Positions 50,455-61,149 of a DNA stretch of 64,000 bases are shown here, one piece after another; the first letter of the stretch is position 1; every line of letters starts with the position of its first letter. The stretch is from Pilasporangium apinafurcum (lineage: Eukaryota; Oomycota; Peronosporomycetes; Pythiales; Pythiaceae). Location: the NCBI GenBank assembly GCA_001600495.1, contig BCKE01000002.1, forward strand, positions 571,093-635,092, given 5' to 3'. Below the pieces are notes generated by a model. The model was not told the origin of the DNA. It made no database searches and worked only from the letters and a program-made list of their open reading frames with translations. The position numbers and the translations under genes were made by a program.

Positions 50455-52070
50455 TTATGATGAATTCGAGTGGGTTTCAACGGCATGCCGCGTGAGTGGG
50501 ATAAGAATCATATCCAAGAGAACCCCAACACTGTAAACTATGGCCGAAACGAAAAAGCAAAAACGATATCCATGTGCTTCGACCACCATTCCTCCTAGTA
50601 CGGCACTACCTGCGTATCCAAATACAGTGATACTTTCCAGTGCATTCCATTTGGCTCTGTTGCGCTTCGGAACGAAATCCATCAACAATGACCGACGTAA
50701 TGGATCGGTGCATTGCATCAGCGCTTCCCGAAAAAGGAAAAGCGCGCATTGCGTGTACTTTTTCGTGGCAAAAACCATCCCTACGAGACACGTCACGCCA
50801 ATCAATCTGGTGAAGACAATTACTGGCATGCGTCCACAGCAACGTGATAAAGTTTGCGCCAGGAACGCGAATAGAGCAACGCCGATGGGCTGCAGTACGA
50901 ACAAAACTTGTACTTGGATGGGTGTGAGTGCGAATTCTTGGAAGAAAAACAATGGAAAAAAGTTGACAATCATGCCCATAGCATTGCTGACGATGAAGTC
51001 CGACAGAAACAAAACTGACGGTACATGCGCGGCGTCTAATCCACAGTATGTTGGAATAGTTTTAGCAGTCGGAATCTCTGGTTTATGGTTGGGAAGATCC
51101 CAGTCTTCGCCAAGTTCATTGGGTTGCGTCGCGAAATAGATTGCCCTTGTTGAAGTTGAAGTTGGTGACATCAGTAGCTGTGAACATTCACTGGATCCAG
51201 TTTGCGTATTAATCGGCGAAAATGCGACTGGTAGGCTATTGGTCTCTTCTCCTCGGTGACCAGTTACTTCTGATCCTTCAGCACTAGGAATTAAGTAGTT
51301 GCTGTACTCGACATCAAAGTTGCGCTCGATCGAGCACAATTCACGCTCAACTGCCATAACGTACTGCCTGTTTTCATATGCCATGTCGTCATTGAACTGG
51401 AATAACACAGCCATCGAGAGAGCTGCAAGAAACGTCCCAAAAAGCAACACTGGACGCAACACCGGTAGTTCCCACGTGTCACCGTATTGCCAAAAGAGTA
51501 AGATTGCACAACTAGGACCGATCACCAAAGCCGTATTAAGTAGCACGTGCTTGAGTGTAAAAGGCCATGATCGCTGCCCCATCGGCACGGAGTCGGCGAA
51601 GAGTGCTTCCATGGATGGACTTTGAACAGCGGTAAAAAGACCCCAGACCCCAAACGCAGCGTAGACGAGCGGTAGATATCCAATTTGGATCGCAAATCCC
51701 GTCAAAAGTGCTGCTACGACGCCAATACCGCCTGCCAACGCCAAAACTCGATCCCGACGCAGTGAATCAGCCGCATACCCCGCCGGTAACGCACACAATA
51801 ACTGTGTGAGCCCCTGAATGGCTCGGACAATACCCACTGGTTTAATAGAGTTAGTCAGCACGTAGATATACCCCGAAAGCACCTGTTGCGCAATGATACT
51901 ACAAAGAAAAGCACAAAAGAAAAAGAAGTACAGCACGGCATTGGTTGTGGATCGAACTCATTGTCAACTTAAGTATGCACATTTGTTTACCTGTTGGAAA
52001 TCCAATAGGAAACAGTGAAAAGGTAGACAAAGCGGACATTGTGCTCCAGTTGGCCGAAGAAGTCGTGCAT
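50455..52070 (-). CDS. Major facilitator superfamily transporter, 507 aa
   Basis: Two exons: 52070-51991 and 51898-50455. Exon 1 encodes MHDFFGQLEHNVRFVYLFTV and the first helix start; a 92-bp intron with a long T-rich tract ends at TTTGTAG and joins in phase to SIIAQQVLSGYIYVL. The protein has about twelve hydrophobic segments, the cytoplasmic loop 2-3 signature GYAADSLRRDRVL, and a long central loop of about 100 residues. It is related to MFS families of unknown substrate in algae and oomycetes. The C-terminus is short and cytosolic (THSNSS). Confidence 0.82.
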
Positions 52071-52264
52071 TACTCAGTGATGATGGTTCGGCTGTCCGTC
52101 TCTATTGGCTATCGGCTCTTCACGCAATAGTGAGCGTGCAAATGGGTGGCGCGTTCGGCAGAGAGTGCTGCTAGCCGCTGATTTTACGTCCCTTCAAAGA
52201 AAACGACCGGTGGTGTGGTACACATAGAATCATTTGTGTTCTTAGGTTGATATGGCAGGCAATA

Positions 52265-52970
52265 AGGGTATTTTCGATCCAAGTATTTGCTTGTCATCAG
52301 ATCACCTCAAGAGATGTCACACAACTCGTCACGACTAAGATGAAGGCGATTCTCGTACTCTTCGACAGCCATACGTAGTTCCTGAATGCACTAGCAGATT
52401 TGGTGTATGTAGCGCTGAACGGGCTATTGACATGTAAGCTTGGTGAGCAAGACGCGGTGAAAATCGTCTATGGCCAAGTCAACCCGATAACCTACTCGAA
52501 AGATTTAGCCATCGTGTCAGTATCCAATGTACAAACGACTGAGCATCTAGCGCTGGATTGATCTATACAATGTTCATGCACTTGGCTCTGATGCTGAGTA
52601 CGATAGCTGTGGCTAGTACAACAGATTCTCTTGTCATCTCTGTCATTATAACCAGCTCAGACACGATTACGGGCAAAGAGACAGCCATGCTCTTTCTAAT
52701 TCAGTCCTATAGGGCCACTTATGTTCCTGTGGTAAAGATGCTAAAGAAATTCGAAAAAGTCGAATTGAAACTAGGCGCATCGTCAACCGTTTAGCACACC
52801 TGAATGTGGCCGACTGAAGTGTGTACAGCCTCCAGATCGGAAGTGCATTCAAGATATATGCCGAAGCAGGAACTTTTGTAATCGCCATTAAGTTGGAGAC
52901 AAACTATGATGTGTACAACACCATTACAAACCCACTATGCAAGATGTTTACATCGGCAATGAGTTATTAG
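52265..52970 (+). pseudogene. GH3 beta-glucosidase pseudogene (3' part)
   Basis: The + strand shows decayed but ordered similarity to the last third of the intact GH3 genes nearby. Blocks DVTQLVTTKMKAILVLF, LADLVYVALNGLLTCKLGEQ, GKETAMLFLIQSYRATYVPV, VKMLKKFEKVELKLG, and VYNTITNPLC align with the functional sequences, interrupted by stops and frame changes. The 5' two thirds is missing. It ends MSY-stop at 52970, like the neighbour's TTSY end. Same orientation as the intact gene 2.1 kb downstream, so an older tandem duplicate. Confidence 0.85.
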
Positions 52971-55100
52971 TACTGAAAGAGTGAAGATTACCAAAAGCGA
53001 CATCAACATTGGGCAAAATAGGCAAATATACTGCATAAAACACTTGTTTTGACAGACTGGCAGCTTTATTTGCTATTGGACGCACCAGCCAGTGAATACT
53101 TGCAATCTTCTTCAAACAGCGATGTAACAATTTCCGACTGTTAGGAATTCTTTGATGTGCGAATTGCTTGAAGAACTTTATAAGACATGATCAAAATGTG
53201 TTCGTTGCAATGTTTGTGATCTTTGCTTACCTCCCGGTATCTCGCAATGTGCTTCAACTAAGTCTAGACAGCGATAGCACGTACCTTGGCGTCCATCATT
53301 GCTGAATGTACAGGATCAGCGCATATTCAAGTATCTGTAAATGGTGGGCACTATGTCTGCATCCACAAATTACGAGACAGCATTCTGCAGAACGTCAACA
53401 ACATTGGTATATGATTCGAATACTCTAAGAAAGAATTGGCTGCCGGGATGGCTCCTATCGTTGGAACACCGCAAATAATGCCATGGTTTGAGTGATTAGG
53501 CGTTATTCTTTGGCCCACATTGCCAGAATCGAACGACGTTGTTTGCTGCTCATAATACGCATTCCCTCCCCAGTCCAACATCCTGTCCTTTCGCTTTAGA
53601 ACAAAACCATAGTTGGACTTCAAGCAAATTCCTTCCCGCGGTAGGGGAGATCAGCACCATTCAAGATAAGCCTGTCCGACATCTTGCAAAAAAAAAAGCG
53701 CCTTATTGTCTTGTCTACGCACTGCAGAGGAGTATGTGTTCGACACAGAACCTGTTGCGATCGATTCCATTAATCATCGACGGTTTTACCTTTTCATGCA
53801 CCAAACGAATCAGATCATGCGCCTGACGACTTGGTTTGGACGGCAGAATAAGGAATATGATTCGCATAGCCACTCTGGCAAAGACGCATTGATTCGAAAT
53901 ATGTAATCAGCAATCGATTGGCGCAGTTCGTATTGATACCGTACTCTAGTTCGTGACTCAAGCGAATTCACTATCGATGTTATGTTAGAATCTGCTCCTC
54001 TCAACCCTATCGTACATGGTACGCTTTTGGCAAATTTTGACCATATAGCGCCACTCCCGTCAGGGTTACTTTCGCTTTTTTCAAGTACTGTACCAGACGG
54101 CGGAAATGATTTCTTCTTTACTAGCGAGACTGAGCAACGTTCGTCGCACTTCATCAACGCCCTGATACGATGATATCGCACTCTCATCCCTTCTACTTGA
54201 TTCTTTTCGTGTAATCATGTTGAAGCCAGGTGTCACCATCCCGGTGCGTTAGATGATCGACGATCTTCGTAAGTATGAGCGTTATCAAGTGCTACCACTG
54301 TGCGAGCGAAGATGATTGAAGCGTGAGGCGGTGAAGTGTGGTTCAAATCGCGAAACTGGTTCTTCATGTAATGTGCCAAAAGTGGGTGACCACAGACCAA
54401 AAATCCTTGATTTAGTCAGCCGAAGACTAAAGACTCTACTATCTGAAACAACGGAAGTATTCTGTCTATGTATATGTTCTTGATTGCACCATGTGGACTA
54501 GCCAAGTTGTTGTGTTGAAAGGCTGGCACAATCAACAACATACCTTCTCAAATCACCTTGTGCTGTCTTGTGACCATTATCCGGTTTTGAATAAATTCCG
54601 GAAATATAACTGGATCGTCGACACTCAACTCATCCAGTTCCGTTGCTTGAGTGAGGTAAACTGGTTTAAACTGAAGTTAAACCGGATTGATTCGAAACCC
54701 GAGAATGTCACGTGACACAAAGGTTGCAGTTGAGTTCAAACTCTTGCATTCCGTCCCACCTTCAGTCAGTCAAATCCTCTATCAAATTATTCAAATATAA
54801 AATTCAATCGCTGTAATAGAGTACTAAGTAATTTATTCACTCTCAAATTTAATTCATATGTCAAAATTGATAGCATTTTCTATGACCACTTTTACTGGAT
54901 GACTGAGCCATGAAGTAGAATACTTTCCAATCGTTGGGGATGGACGCAACACAGCGGGATGGCCAACTTCGACGTACGTATCTTTCCATCCAGACAGGCA
55001 TGCTCGAAGCAAACCAAACTAGAGTGGCTGATAGAATTGTGATGGGAAAGAAGCCAACATCCCTCATTTACCAATTTTCTTGGTCCCAATCAAAACAACA
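52971..55100. other. Non-coding stretch, 2.1 kb
   Basis: No gene family recognised on either strand. The longest frames (53810-54187 minus, 53539-53826 plus) lack domain features and splice structure. It might hold decayed sequence too old to identify, plus the promoter of the GH3 gene starting at 55101. Confidence 0.5.
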
Positions 55101-57401
55101 ATGGTCAAGCCCTTGCTCCTCTCCGCCGTTTCTTGTGTGGCCTTGGCCACATTCACTAGTTTGGTTGCGGGTGACTCCTACGATGATCTGGCTGACACAA
55201 TTGTAGGCGGGTTTACTGTGGATGATATATTGGGGCAAATGACGCAAATCAACATCGACTCCATCTTAAACAGCGACAAGACACTCAATGAAGACGCCGT
55301 GCGAACCTTTGCGAAGCTCCGCGTCGGATCATACCTTAACAGTCCCTACTCAGGAGGTTCTGCAAACGGTAAATACGGTTGGACCGCTCAGGAATGGCGC
55401 GATGTCATTACCCGTATTCAAGAGATCAGTATGGAAGAGAACGGCGGGCATCCGATTGTTTACGGTATCGACGCTGCGCATGGCGCAGGTTACGTCTCGA
55501 ATGCAACATTGTTTGGGCACAACATCAATGGTGGCGCCAGTTTTAATCCAAATTTGGTCTATGAAATGGGTCGCGTGACTGGGAGAGACACGGAAGCCGC
55601 TGGGATTCCTTGGATCTTTGGACCAATGCTCGAAATTTCTCAGAATCCGCTGTGGTCGCGGACATTTGAAACATTTGGCGAAGATCCGTACATGGGTTCG
55701 GTCATGGCGGATGCGGTTGTGCGTGGGATGCAAAATAACTCGGCGACTGCGGCATGTATGAAGCACTTTGTGGGCTACTCCAAGACCATCACGGGGCACG
55801 ACCGTGATGCCGTGACACTCTCAGACTTCGATCTGCTCAATTACTTTATCCCACCGTTCATGGCAGCATCGAAAGCAGGTGCCATGTCTGCGATGGAGAA
55901 CTATGTGTCAATCAATGGCGTGCCAGTGGTCGCTAATAAAAAGATCTTGACAGATCTCATTCGTACCGATATGGGATTTGAAGGTGTGGTGGTGACCGAC
56001 TGGGCAGAGATCAACAACCTCCACAACTGGCATCGAATTGCCAAGACAGAAACCGATGCTGTTCGTCTCGCATTGACGAGAACATCACTAGATATGAGCA
56101 TGGTCCCATACGAGGCGTCGTTTATTGATAAGGCCAAGGCTCTCCTTGACTCTCAGCCCGAGTATTTGGAGCGGATGAAAGAATCAGCTCGTCGGATCGT
56201 GAAGATGAAATTTAAACTCGGATTGTACGATAACCCTGTACCGGGTGAGAAGTACGTGGACATGGTCGGTAATGACGAGGATGTGGAGGCAGCGTTGGAG
56301 CTTGCGCGCGAATCGATCGTGCTTTTAAAGAACCAAGACAATGTTCTCCCAATCAAGAAATCTGCCTCTGTGTTTTTGACTGGTCACTCAGCTGACAATG
56401 TTGGTTACCAATGTGGCGGCTGGACCATCGCCTGGCAAGGGTACTCAGGGAATGAAATGTTCCCGCACGGCGTCTCAGTCAAGGATGGTATGGAGAAAGT
56501 TGCCAACGATGGAAAGGTGGCGTACTTTAATGGGCTCAGTGTCGACGGTTCGTATTCTGCAGCTGATTTGGCTGTCGCTAAGACGATGGCGGCAGGAGCC
56601 GAATATACAATTGCCGTGATTGGCGAGTCAAGTTACGCCGAGAAACCCGGTGATATCGACGACTTGTCACTTCCTGCGGGTCAAATTGAATACGTGAGGG
56701 AACTCGCATCGACTGGAACAAAAGTGATTCTCGTTCTCTTTGGCGGCCGGCCACGGTTACTGAATGGACTGGCTGATTCGGTGTATGCTGTGATTAATGG
56801 TCTACTCGCATGTGAACTTGGTGGTCAGGCACTTGCGGAGATTATCTATGGGGACGTGAATCCCAGTGGTCGGTTGCCACTCACGTACCCAAAAGACCCC
56901 GCCAACATCATGATTCAGTACTATCATCTCGTCACAACGCAGTGCAGTTCCGGTTACTGCAAAAATGAATGGGATTTTGGAACGGGCCTGAGCTACACGA
57001 CGTTTACGTACTCGGATTTGACATTGAGTAAAAACAGTGTCACCGGCGCATCGGATTCGTTAACTGCAAGTGTCACGGTCACGAACTCAGGGGAAATTGC
57101 AGGAAAAGAGACTGTAATGCTCTTCCTTATCCAACCATACCGTGAAATCTCTGTCCCGGAAAACAAGATGCTAAAGAAATTTCAAAAGATCAATCTGAAG
57201 CCAGGTGAATCCAAGACCGTAGAGTTCAAGTTGACTGCAGCAGACTGGAGTGTCTATAACCCACAGATCGGTAATGGGTTTAAGCAATACGCTGAAGCTG
57301 GAGATTTCGTGGTGGCGATCAAGCCAGAGACGGATTGTGACGTGTACAATACCATTACCAACCCTCTATGTGCGACGTTTACTCTGACTACGAGCTATTA
57401 G
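55101..57401 (+). CDS. Secreted GH3 beta-glucosidase, copy 1
   Basis: Single exon, 766 aa from the Met at 55101, which opens a clean signal peptide (MVKPLLLSAVSCVALATFTS). Family 3 landmarks: GIDAAHGAGYV, the catalytic-domain run CMKHFVGYSKTITGHDRD, nucleophile Asp about 300 in VVVTDWAEI, RESIVLLKN, then the second domain GHSADNVGYQCGGWTIAWQG and a fibronectin-III-like end (FGTGLSYTTFTYSDL). It should hydrolyse terminal beta-glucosides outside the cell. It converges on copy 2 with 156 bp between stops. Confidence 0.93.
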   Translation: MVKPLLLSAVSCVALATFTSLVAGDSYDDLADTIVGGFTVDDILGQMTQINIDSILNSDKTLNEDAVRTFAKLRVGSYLNSPYSGGSANGKYGWTAQEWRDVITRIQEISMEENGGHPIVYGIDAAHGAGYVSNATLFGHNINGGASFNPNLVYEMGRVTGRDTEAAGIPWIFGPMLEISQNPLWSRTFETFGEDPYMGSVMADAVVRGMQNNSATAACMKHFVGYSKTITGHDRDAVTLSDFDLLNYFIPPFMAASKAGAMSAMENYVSINGVPVVANKKILTDLIRTDMGFEGVVVTDWAEINNLHNWHRIAKTETDAVRLALTRTSLDMSMVPYEASFIDKAKALLDSQPEYLERMKESARRIVKMKFKLGLYDNPVPGEKYVDMVGNDEDVEAALELARESIVLLKNQDNVLPIKKSASVFLTGHSADNVGYQCGGWTIAWQGYSGNEMFPHGVSVKDGMEKVANDGKVAYFNGLSVDGSYSAADLAVAKTMAAGAEYTIAVIGESSYAEKPGDIDDLSLPAGQIEYVRELASTGTKVILVLFGGRPRLLNGLADSVYAVINGLLACELGGQALAEIIYGDVNPSGRLPLTYPKDPANIMIQYYHLVTTQCSSGYCKNEWDFGTGLSYTTFTYSDLTLSKNSVTGASDSLTASVTVTNSGEIAGKETVMLFLIQPYREISVPENKMLKKFQKINLKPGESKTVEFKLTAADWSVYNPQIGNGFKQYAEAGDFVVAIKPETDCDVYNTITNPLCATFTLTTSY

Positions 57402-57557
57402 ACGAAGTGTTTATAGCAAGAGTCCTTTTTAGATGGAACCTGGTTCAACACCAACATGGTTGCTGCTTTGAATTCATTTTCCATAAACAAGCCAACTAAA
57501 TTTTTGAAATAATACTGTCACTATCTTAACAAAAGCTAAAGAATCATAACCTACCAT

Positions 57558-59921
57558 TTATCCCGTTGTTGTTAGCGTGAAAGTCGCACACAACGGGTTG
57601 ATAATGGTGTTGTACACATCACAATCCGTCTCTGGTTTGATCGCCACCACGAAGTCACCATCTTCCGCATATTCAAGGAAGCCGCTTCCTATTTGGGGCT
57701 TGAAAACGCTCCAGTCCTTCGCGCTAATTTCAAACTCCACCGTTGCCGACTCGCCGACATTCAAATCGATCTTCTCGAACTTCTTTAACATCTTGACTTC
57801 TGGAACCGAGATGCGGCGGAAGGGCTGTGTGATGAAGAGCATCACGGTCTCTTTGCCGGCCATCTTGCCCGAGTTGGTGACTGTAACAGTCGCTGTTAAG
57901 GAATCGCCCGGTCCAGTCACATTAGTCTTGCTAAGCGTCAAGTCTGAATAAGTGAAATTAGTATAACTCAGCCCCGAACCAAACTCCCATTCGTATTCGC
58001 ATGGTGACCATTGACATTGCGTGCTGACGCGATGGTTGTATGGAATCATGACGCTGGCAGGATTCTTTGGATACGAGATTGGCAATCTACCACTTGGATT
58101 GACCTTTCCGTAGATGATTTCGGCCATCGCCTGGCCACCGAGCTCACACGCGAGCAACCCATCGATGACGGCATGCACAGAATCTGCAAGCCCATCGAGT
58201 AACCGCGGTCGGCCGCCAAAGAGTACTAGAATGACCTTTGAACTGGCTGATGCGATCTCCTTCACGTATTCTACTTGTCCGGCGGGAAGCGCTAAATCGT
58301 TGATATCACCCGATTTTTCAGCATAGCCGGATTCACCAATGACGATGATCGTATACTCGGCTGCGCTTGCCAAGGTCTTTGCTGTGGACAAGTCTCCTTC
58401 GCTATACCATCCTTCTACACTCAGCCCATTAAAATAGGTGATGGAACTATTAGAGTCATTACCAGCGATGGCTTCTAAGCCTTGCTTTACAGAGATCCCA
58501 TGAGGGAACATGTCGTTACCAGACTGACCCTGCCACGAGATGCTCCAACCACCACATTGGTACCCGACGTTATCAGCAGAGTGGCCAGTCAAAAAAATCG
58601 ACACATTTGGTGAAAGTGGCAAGAGATTGTCATCGTTCTTCAAGAGTACAATAGACTCACGTGCCAATGCCAGCGCCGTTGCAACATCTTCATCACTGCC
58701 CACCAAGTTAACATATTCTTCACCAGGAACAGGCGTGTCATATAAGCCCAGTTTAAGCTTCATTTTCACTATACGGCGCGCTGATTCACTAATGCGCGAT
58801 AAATAGTCTGAGTTTCCTTCAATTAATGCCTTGGTATAATTCACAAAATTAAGTTCATATGGAAGCATGCTCACATCTACCGATGTTTCATTCAACGCCA
58901 ACTCTACGGCTTCTTCCTCGGTTTTTGCGATGCGATGCCAGCCGTGAAGGTTGTTAATTTCACCCCAATCGGTGACGATCACTCCATCGAAGCCCATGTC
59001 TGTGCGAATCAGGTCATATAGAAGCTTGTGGTTGGCTACACTTGGCACACCGTTGATCGAAACGTAGTTGGCCATCGTCGACATCGCACCAGCATCATTG
59101 CCAGCTATAAACGGCGGTAAGAAGTAGTTGAGCAAGTCAAAATCCGATACTGAGACATCTTCTCGGTCGTGACCTGTGGCAGTCTTAGAATAGCCGACAA
59201 AGTGCTTCATACATGCGCCAGCACCCGTGTTGTTCTGAATCCCGGTTACGACATTGTAGGCCATGACAGATACTAAATATGGATCTTCACTGAACGTTTC
59301 GTACGTCCTCGCCCATAATGCATTCTGTGATATCTCAAGCGTTGGCCCAAATGACCATGGAATTCCCGCTGCAGCACTATCACGTCCTGTGATACGACCG
59401 ACTTCATACACCAGTGATGGATTGAAACTTGCGCCGCCGTTGATATTTTGAGGAAAAAGCATGGCATTTGAGACATACCCGGAGCCGTGTACAGCATCAA
59501 GGCCGTAGAGAATTGGATGTCCGCCATTCTCTTCCATACTGATCTTCTGGATGCGTGTAATGAGCTCACGCCATTCCTTGGCCGTCCAGCCGTATTTGCC
59601 GTTGATGGGTCCACCAGCGAACGGGCTATTTAAGAATGATCCAACACGAGCTTTCGCGAATGTTCGCACAGCATCTTCGTCGAGGGTGTTGTTGCTAGTC
59701 AAAATAGAGCCGATGTTAATCTGCAACATTTGGCCAATCAAATCGTCGACACTCATTTTGTCCACAATCGCGCCAGCCTTGGCATCCCATTCGTCTACTT
59801 CGATGTCAACTGTAGATGAATCGTCAGATGAATCTATCAATGACGTTAAAAGGACGATAGTGCCTACCAGCGCTAGACAACTCAAGATCACGAGAAACAC
59901 TCGCGACTTCACGAGTTTCAT
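57558..59921 (-). CDS. Membrane-anchored GH3 beta-glucosidase, copy 2
   Basis: Single exon, 787 aa from the ATG at 59921. Same architecture as copy 1: CMKHFVGYSKTATGHDRE, nucleophile in VIVTDWGEI, FGSGLSYTNFTYSDL. The N-terminus differs: a Lys-rich start, then the hydrophobic VFLVILSCLALVGTIVLLTS without a good cleavage site, followed by an acidic Ser/Asp stretch. This suggests a type II signal anchor with the enzyme outside. Inverted duplicate of copy 1. Confidence 0.93.
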   Translation of the reverse strand: MKLVKSRVFLVILSCLALVGTIVLLTSLIDSSDDSSTVDIEVDEWDAKAGAIVDKMSVDDLIGQMLQINIGSILTSNNTLDEDAVRTFAKARVGSFLNSPFAGGPINGKYGWTAKEWRELITRIQKISMEENGGHPILYGLDAVHGSGYVSNAMLFPQNINGGASFNPSLVYEVGRITGRDSAAAGIPWSFGPTLEISQNALWARTYETFSEDPYLVSVMAYNVVTGIQNNTGAGACMKHFVGYSKTATGHDREDVSVSDFDLLNYFLPPFIAGNDAGAMSTMANYVSINGVPSVANHKLLYDLIRTDMGFDGVIVTDWGEINNLHGWHRIAKTEEEAVELALNETSVDVSMLPYELNFVNYTKALIEGNSDYLSRISESARRIVKMKLKLGLYDTPVPGEEYVNLVGSDEDVATALALARESIVLLKNDDNLLPLSPNVSIFLTGHSADNVGYQCGGWSISWQGQSGNDMFPHGISVKQGLEAIAGNDSNSSITYFNGLSVEGWYSEGDLSTAKTLASAAEYTIIVIGESGYAEKSGDINDLALPAGQVEYVKEIASASSKVILVLFGGRPRLLDGLADSVHAVIDGLLACELGGQAMAEIIYGKVNPSGRLPISYPKNPASVMIPYNHRVSTQCQWSPCEYEWEFGSGLSYTNFTYSDLTLSKTNVTGPGDSLTATVTVTNSGKMAGKETVMLFITQPFRRISVPEVKMLKKFEKIDLNVGESATVEFEISAKDWSVFKPQIGSGFLEYAEDGDFVVAIKPETDCDVYNTIINPLCATFTLTTTG

Positions 59922-61149
59922 CTTATTTTTCCGTGTGAATAAGAATATCACCTTTGGAAGCAGGGAGTTATTTGGAGAATGGCTGGGACTTACCGCACAT
60001 TCACGTCAAGAGTAATGGAATTGTAAAACCATCTGGTGGAACTTCTGATCGTAAATGTTCTCTTTCCGTCTCTTGGAATACCCCAGATCTGGCAATCGCT
60101 GGCCGATACTATACCACTGGAGTTACAAGGACTCAGATTGTCCATTCATTTTACTAATGAACTACTATGTCAAACGTACCGATACCACTATGATAGAGGA
60201 TTCCAAGAGGTCCAAGCAAATCTTGCTCTGGGTTCAAAGCCGAATCTGTACCCAGACGCGATTCAAAAGCATTAGAATACTATACTCGCTGTAACAAAAT
60301 ATTTACTTTTAGAGTTTCGTCAAATAATGATATAGCAATGATGTGAGTGTGAAAAACATCCTTGGCATCATAAATGATGTCCTCTATGGGCAAAAATGGC
60401 ACAAATATCCACCTCTGTTTACTCTCTCAACCATCTGCGCTGTACTATCTATTTACACAAGTTATGTACACTATCGTGCTCTGCTGATGGAACATGATGC
60501 TGATTAAGTACCGTTTATGCAGCACGATTTTGGAGCAAATTCTATGCAATAGCTGAGCACAAATGTTGTTTGTGGCACGCGTTTCTCTTTGAAATACCTC
60601 ACAACATCGCTTCACATAGTGGTAAAACAATATAGCTTGTACTGTTTACCATCCTGACCAACATAAATTCATCTGCTTCGGAGTCTCAGCACAGTTGAAA
60701 GATGGATATGATACCAACGATTCAACAGAGCATAACATATTTGTTAATCATCACAGGTGTGCAGGAAGAGAAGCAAACTGTTCTCCAGTATATCAGCTGA
60801 ACAAGTTTGTTATCATCCTGCTCTCTACACGAAGTCCCAAAAGTTGCCTTGACAACACAAATAACAGAAAGCAGCAATTTAGAAAATGTAAATCCGTTTG
60901 CTTAACCTTTATTCCCCATTTCTCCTACCGGTGGGATATACTTTGATGTGTTTTTTCTTTCTATTGACAGAAACCTGTTTCCAATTCTCCGCAATGAGAT
61001 CTTTTCTCCATTATCCTTTTCAAGAAAGGACGGAAGGCGATGACAGTACATGCCCGAGGCGATCGACATTGGTTCCAGTCTCAAGGACAACAAGTCAGAA
61101 CTGTCCAGATTGGTAGAAATGCACGTAAAAAGCAGATTTCGAGGATTGT
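59922..61149. other. Intergenic, 1.2 kb
   Basis: Between copy 2 and the TnpB-like element. No coding similarity noticed in either strand; AT-rich in parts. It should contain the promoter of copy 2. Confidence 0.5.

Noticed and set aside
53810-54187. 125-codon minus-strand frame
   Set aside because: No domain, signal peptide or splice-linked exons; translations of adjacent parts are full of stops.
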